NCBI GenBank assembly: GCA_031271065.1
Contig: JAISWP010000030.1
Span: 1 to 7,195 of the forward strand
Reading direction: 5' to 3'
DNA from: Synergistaceae bacterium
GTDB taxonomy: Bacteria > Synergistota > Synergistia > Synergistales > Synergistaceae
DNA: 7,195 bases
Shown piece after piece: positions 6,146 through 7,195 of this stretch (its first letter is position 1; each line of letters starts with the position of its first letter). The translations under genes and the position numbers were made by a program. The notes below the pieces were generated by a model. That model saw nothing but the letters and a program-made list of their open reading frames with translations, did not search any database and was not told where the DNA came from.

Positions 6146-7195
6146 CTATTCATCCGGATAATTTACAATCTGTTCCCTGCCGACGCCTTCACATAAGAGT
6201 ATACTACCAATCGAAATTTTGGGTCTCACCGCCAGCTCATTTCCTTTTAAGCAGTTTTCCGTACCGCCGTTCCGCGCGCAGACCCTGATATACTTCGTGC
6301 TCCACCCCGAAACCACGCCTTTGTCAATTTCCTCCGCGAGCATCACGTCGTCTTCCCCGACCCGTTTCGCGGCGTAGGAGGCTATCAAGCGTCCGGCAGC
6401 TCTCAGGGCGCGCTCCATCCTCTCCCTGACCGTCTCCCCCAAAATCTCCTTCATGGAAGAAGCCTCTGTCCCTCTCCTGCGTGAATGGGGAAAGACGTGC
6501 ACCCGTCCGATCTCCAGTTCCTCCAGCAGTTCCAGGCTGCGGGAGAAAGCGGCCTCGCTTTCGCCCGGGAAACCGACTATCAGGTCGGTGGATATGTGCA
6601 GGCCGTCTCCGAGGTAATCCCGGGCCATGCGCGCGACGCGGGCGAAATCCGCGCTGCCGTACCCGCGCCTCATGGAAGAAAGCACGCCGTCGTCTCCGCT
6701 CTGAAGGGGAAGATGAAGATGGCGGCAGAAAATTTCGGACTCCGCTGCGGCTTTGAGAAAATCCCCGTCCACCGAAAACGGTTCTATAGACCCCAACCTG
6801 AGCCGGGATACCTCTCCGGCCTCGGATATCCGCCTCACCAGGCCGGCCAGGGTCACTCCGCCATGCCCGTAGCTGCCGATCTGCGTGCCGGTCAGGATCA
6901 CCTCTTTCACGCCCGACGCCGCGACGCGGGATATCTCTTCCATGACGCCGCCGGGGTCCCGGGACACAGGTCCGCCCCTGAGGGACGGTACAGCGCAGTA
7001 GCTGCAGGACCGGCCGCATCCGTCCTGCACCTTGATGAAAGCCCTCGTAAGCAGTCTGGGGCGGTCCAGCGACAGGTCGTCCCAATCCCTGTTCGGCCCG
7101 ACGTCGGTCCTCTTTTCCAGAAACGCTCCCGGCGACCCGTACCAGCTTTCCAGAAGATCGGGGATCATATTTTTCACACGATTTCCGACGAGTAT
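6146..7195 (-). CDS. mtaB: MtaB-type tRNA (t6A37) methylthiotransferase, radical SAM, 5'-truncated by window edge
   Basis: This cytosolic Fe-S enzyme of the methylthiotransferase family is expected to convert t6A at position 37 of ANN-decoding tRNAs to ms2t6A, using two [4Fe-4S] clusters and SAM. The frame is open to the right edge, giving 349 visible codons. The family is usually about 430 residues, so most of the N-terminal domain carrying three cluster cysteines lies outside. The GTG at 7177 is an internal codon and not the start, because the residues before it (ILVGNR) read as family sequence. The radical-SAM motif CGRSCSYC (CxxxCxxC) is at 6995-7018, followed by LTGTQIGSYG, LRLGSIEP, HLHLPLQSG and DLIVGFPGE, all typical of the family. 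The last 60-70 residues look like a TRAM RNA-binding domain. The phrase AFIKVQDGC before the first radical-SAM cysteine favours MtaB over MiaB or RimO. It ends in TAG, 43 bases before the Hsp70 gene. Family assignment is firm; the MtaB subclass is likely. Confidence 0.9.
   Translation of the reverse strand: MLVGNRVKNMIPDLLESWYGSPGAFLEKRTDVGPNRDWDDLSLDRPRLLTRAFIKVQDGCGRSCSYCAVPSLRGGPVSRDPGGVMEEISRVAASGVKEVILTGTQIGSYGHGGVTLAGLVRRISEAGEVSRLRLGSIEPFSVDGDFLKAAAESEIFCRHLHLPLQSGDDGVLSSMRRGYGSADFARVARMARDYLGDGLHISTDLIVGFPGESEAAFSRSLELLEELEIGRVHVFPHSRRRGTEASSMKEILGETVRERMERALRAAGRLIASYAAKRVGEDDVMLAEEIDKGVVSGWSTKYIRVCARNGGTENCLKGNELAVRPKISIGSILLCEGVGREQIVNYPDE

Noticed and set aside
6324..7085. 253-codon minus-strand frame, Arg/Gly/Pro-rich
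   Set aside because: It is a shifted-frame shadow of mtaB with GC-driven composition and no family resemblance.

Overview
All genes I can support lie on the minus strand, so the window reads from its right edge to its left. The DNA is GC-rich and densely packed, with frequent TTG and GTG starts, ATGA and TGATG gene junctions, and regular use of ATA and AGG codons. This fits a deep-branching, probably anaerobic bacterium. I lean towards Synergistota because an mtaB / Hsp70 / J-protein / rpsU / yqeY order feels familiar there. That is recollection plus base composition, not a search result.

Region 1 (7195 to about 3533) is one tight set: the C-terminal three quarters of an MtaB-type tRNA methylthiotransferase, then a divergent, short Hsp70 with a TTG start, then a J-domain protein whose C-terminal part looks like HEAT-type helical repeats. 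The Hsp70 and J-protein genes overlap by four bases (ATGA), so they are probably made together as a chaperone and its dedicated co-chaperone.

Region 2 (about 3560 to 2691) is a translation unit. A sigma70-like promoter sits in the last codons of the J-protein gene. It is followed by a leader of about 132 nt that can fold, then ribosomal protein S21 (rpsU), the coupled GatB/YqeY-domain gene, and a strong intrinsic terminator. The leader begins almost exactly at a 7-nt arm that is perfectly complementary to a 7-nt arm just upstream of the rpsU ribosome binding site. This makes it a good candidate for a regulatory leader.

Region 3 (2690 to 1) starts a new unit after the terminator. It holds two genes I do not recognise, separated by five bases: a complete 391-residue soluble protein (GTG start), and at least 472 residues of a second protein (TTG start behind a very strong Shine-Dalgarno sequence). 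The second protein has a charged helical N-terminal half, a Pro/Glu/Ala-rich linker and a second folded domain, and it runs off the left edge.

I see no rRNA, tRNA, CRISPR array, insertion sequence or prophage signature. The plus strand appears to hold only antisense shadows of these genes.
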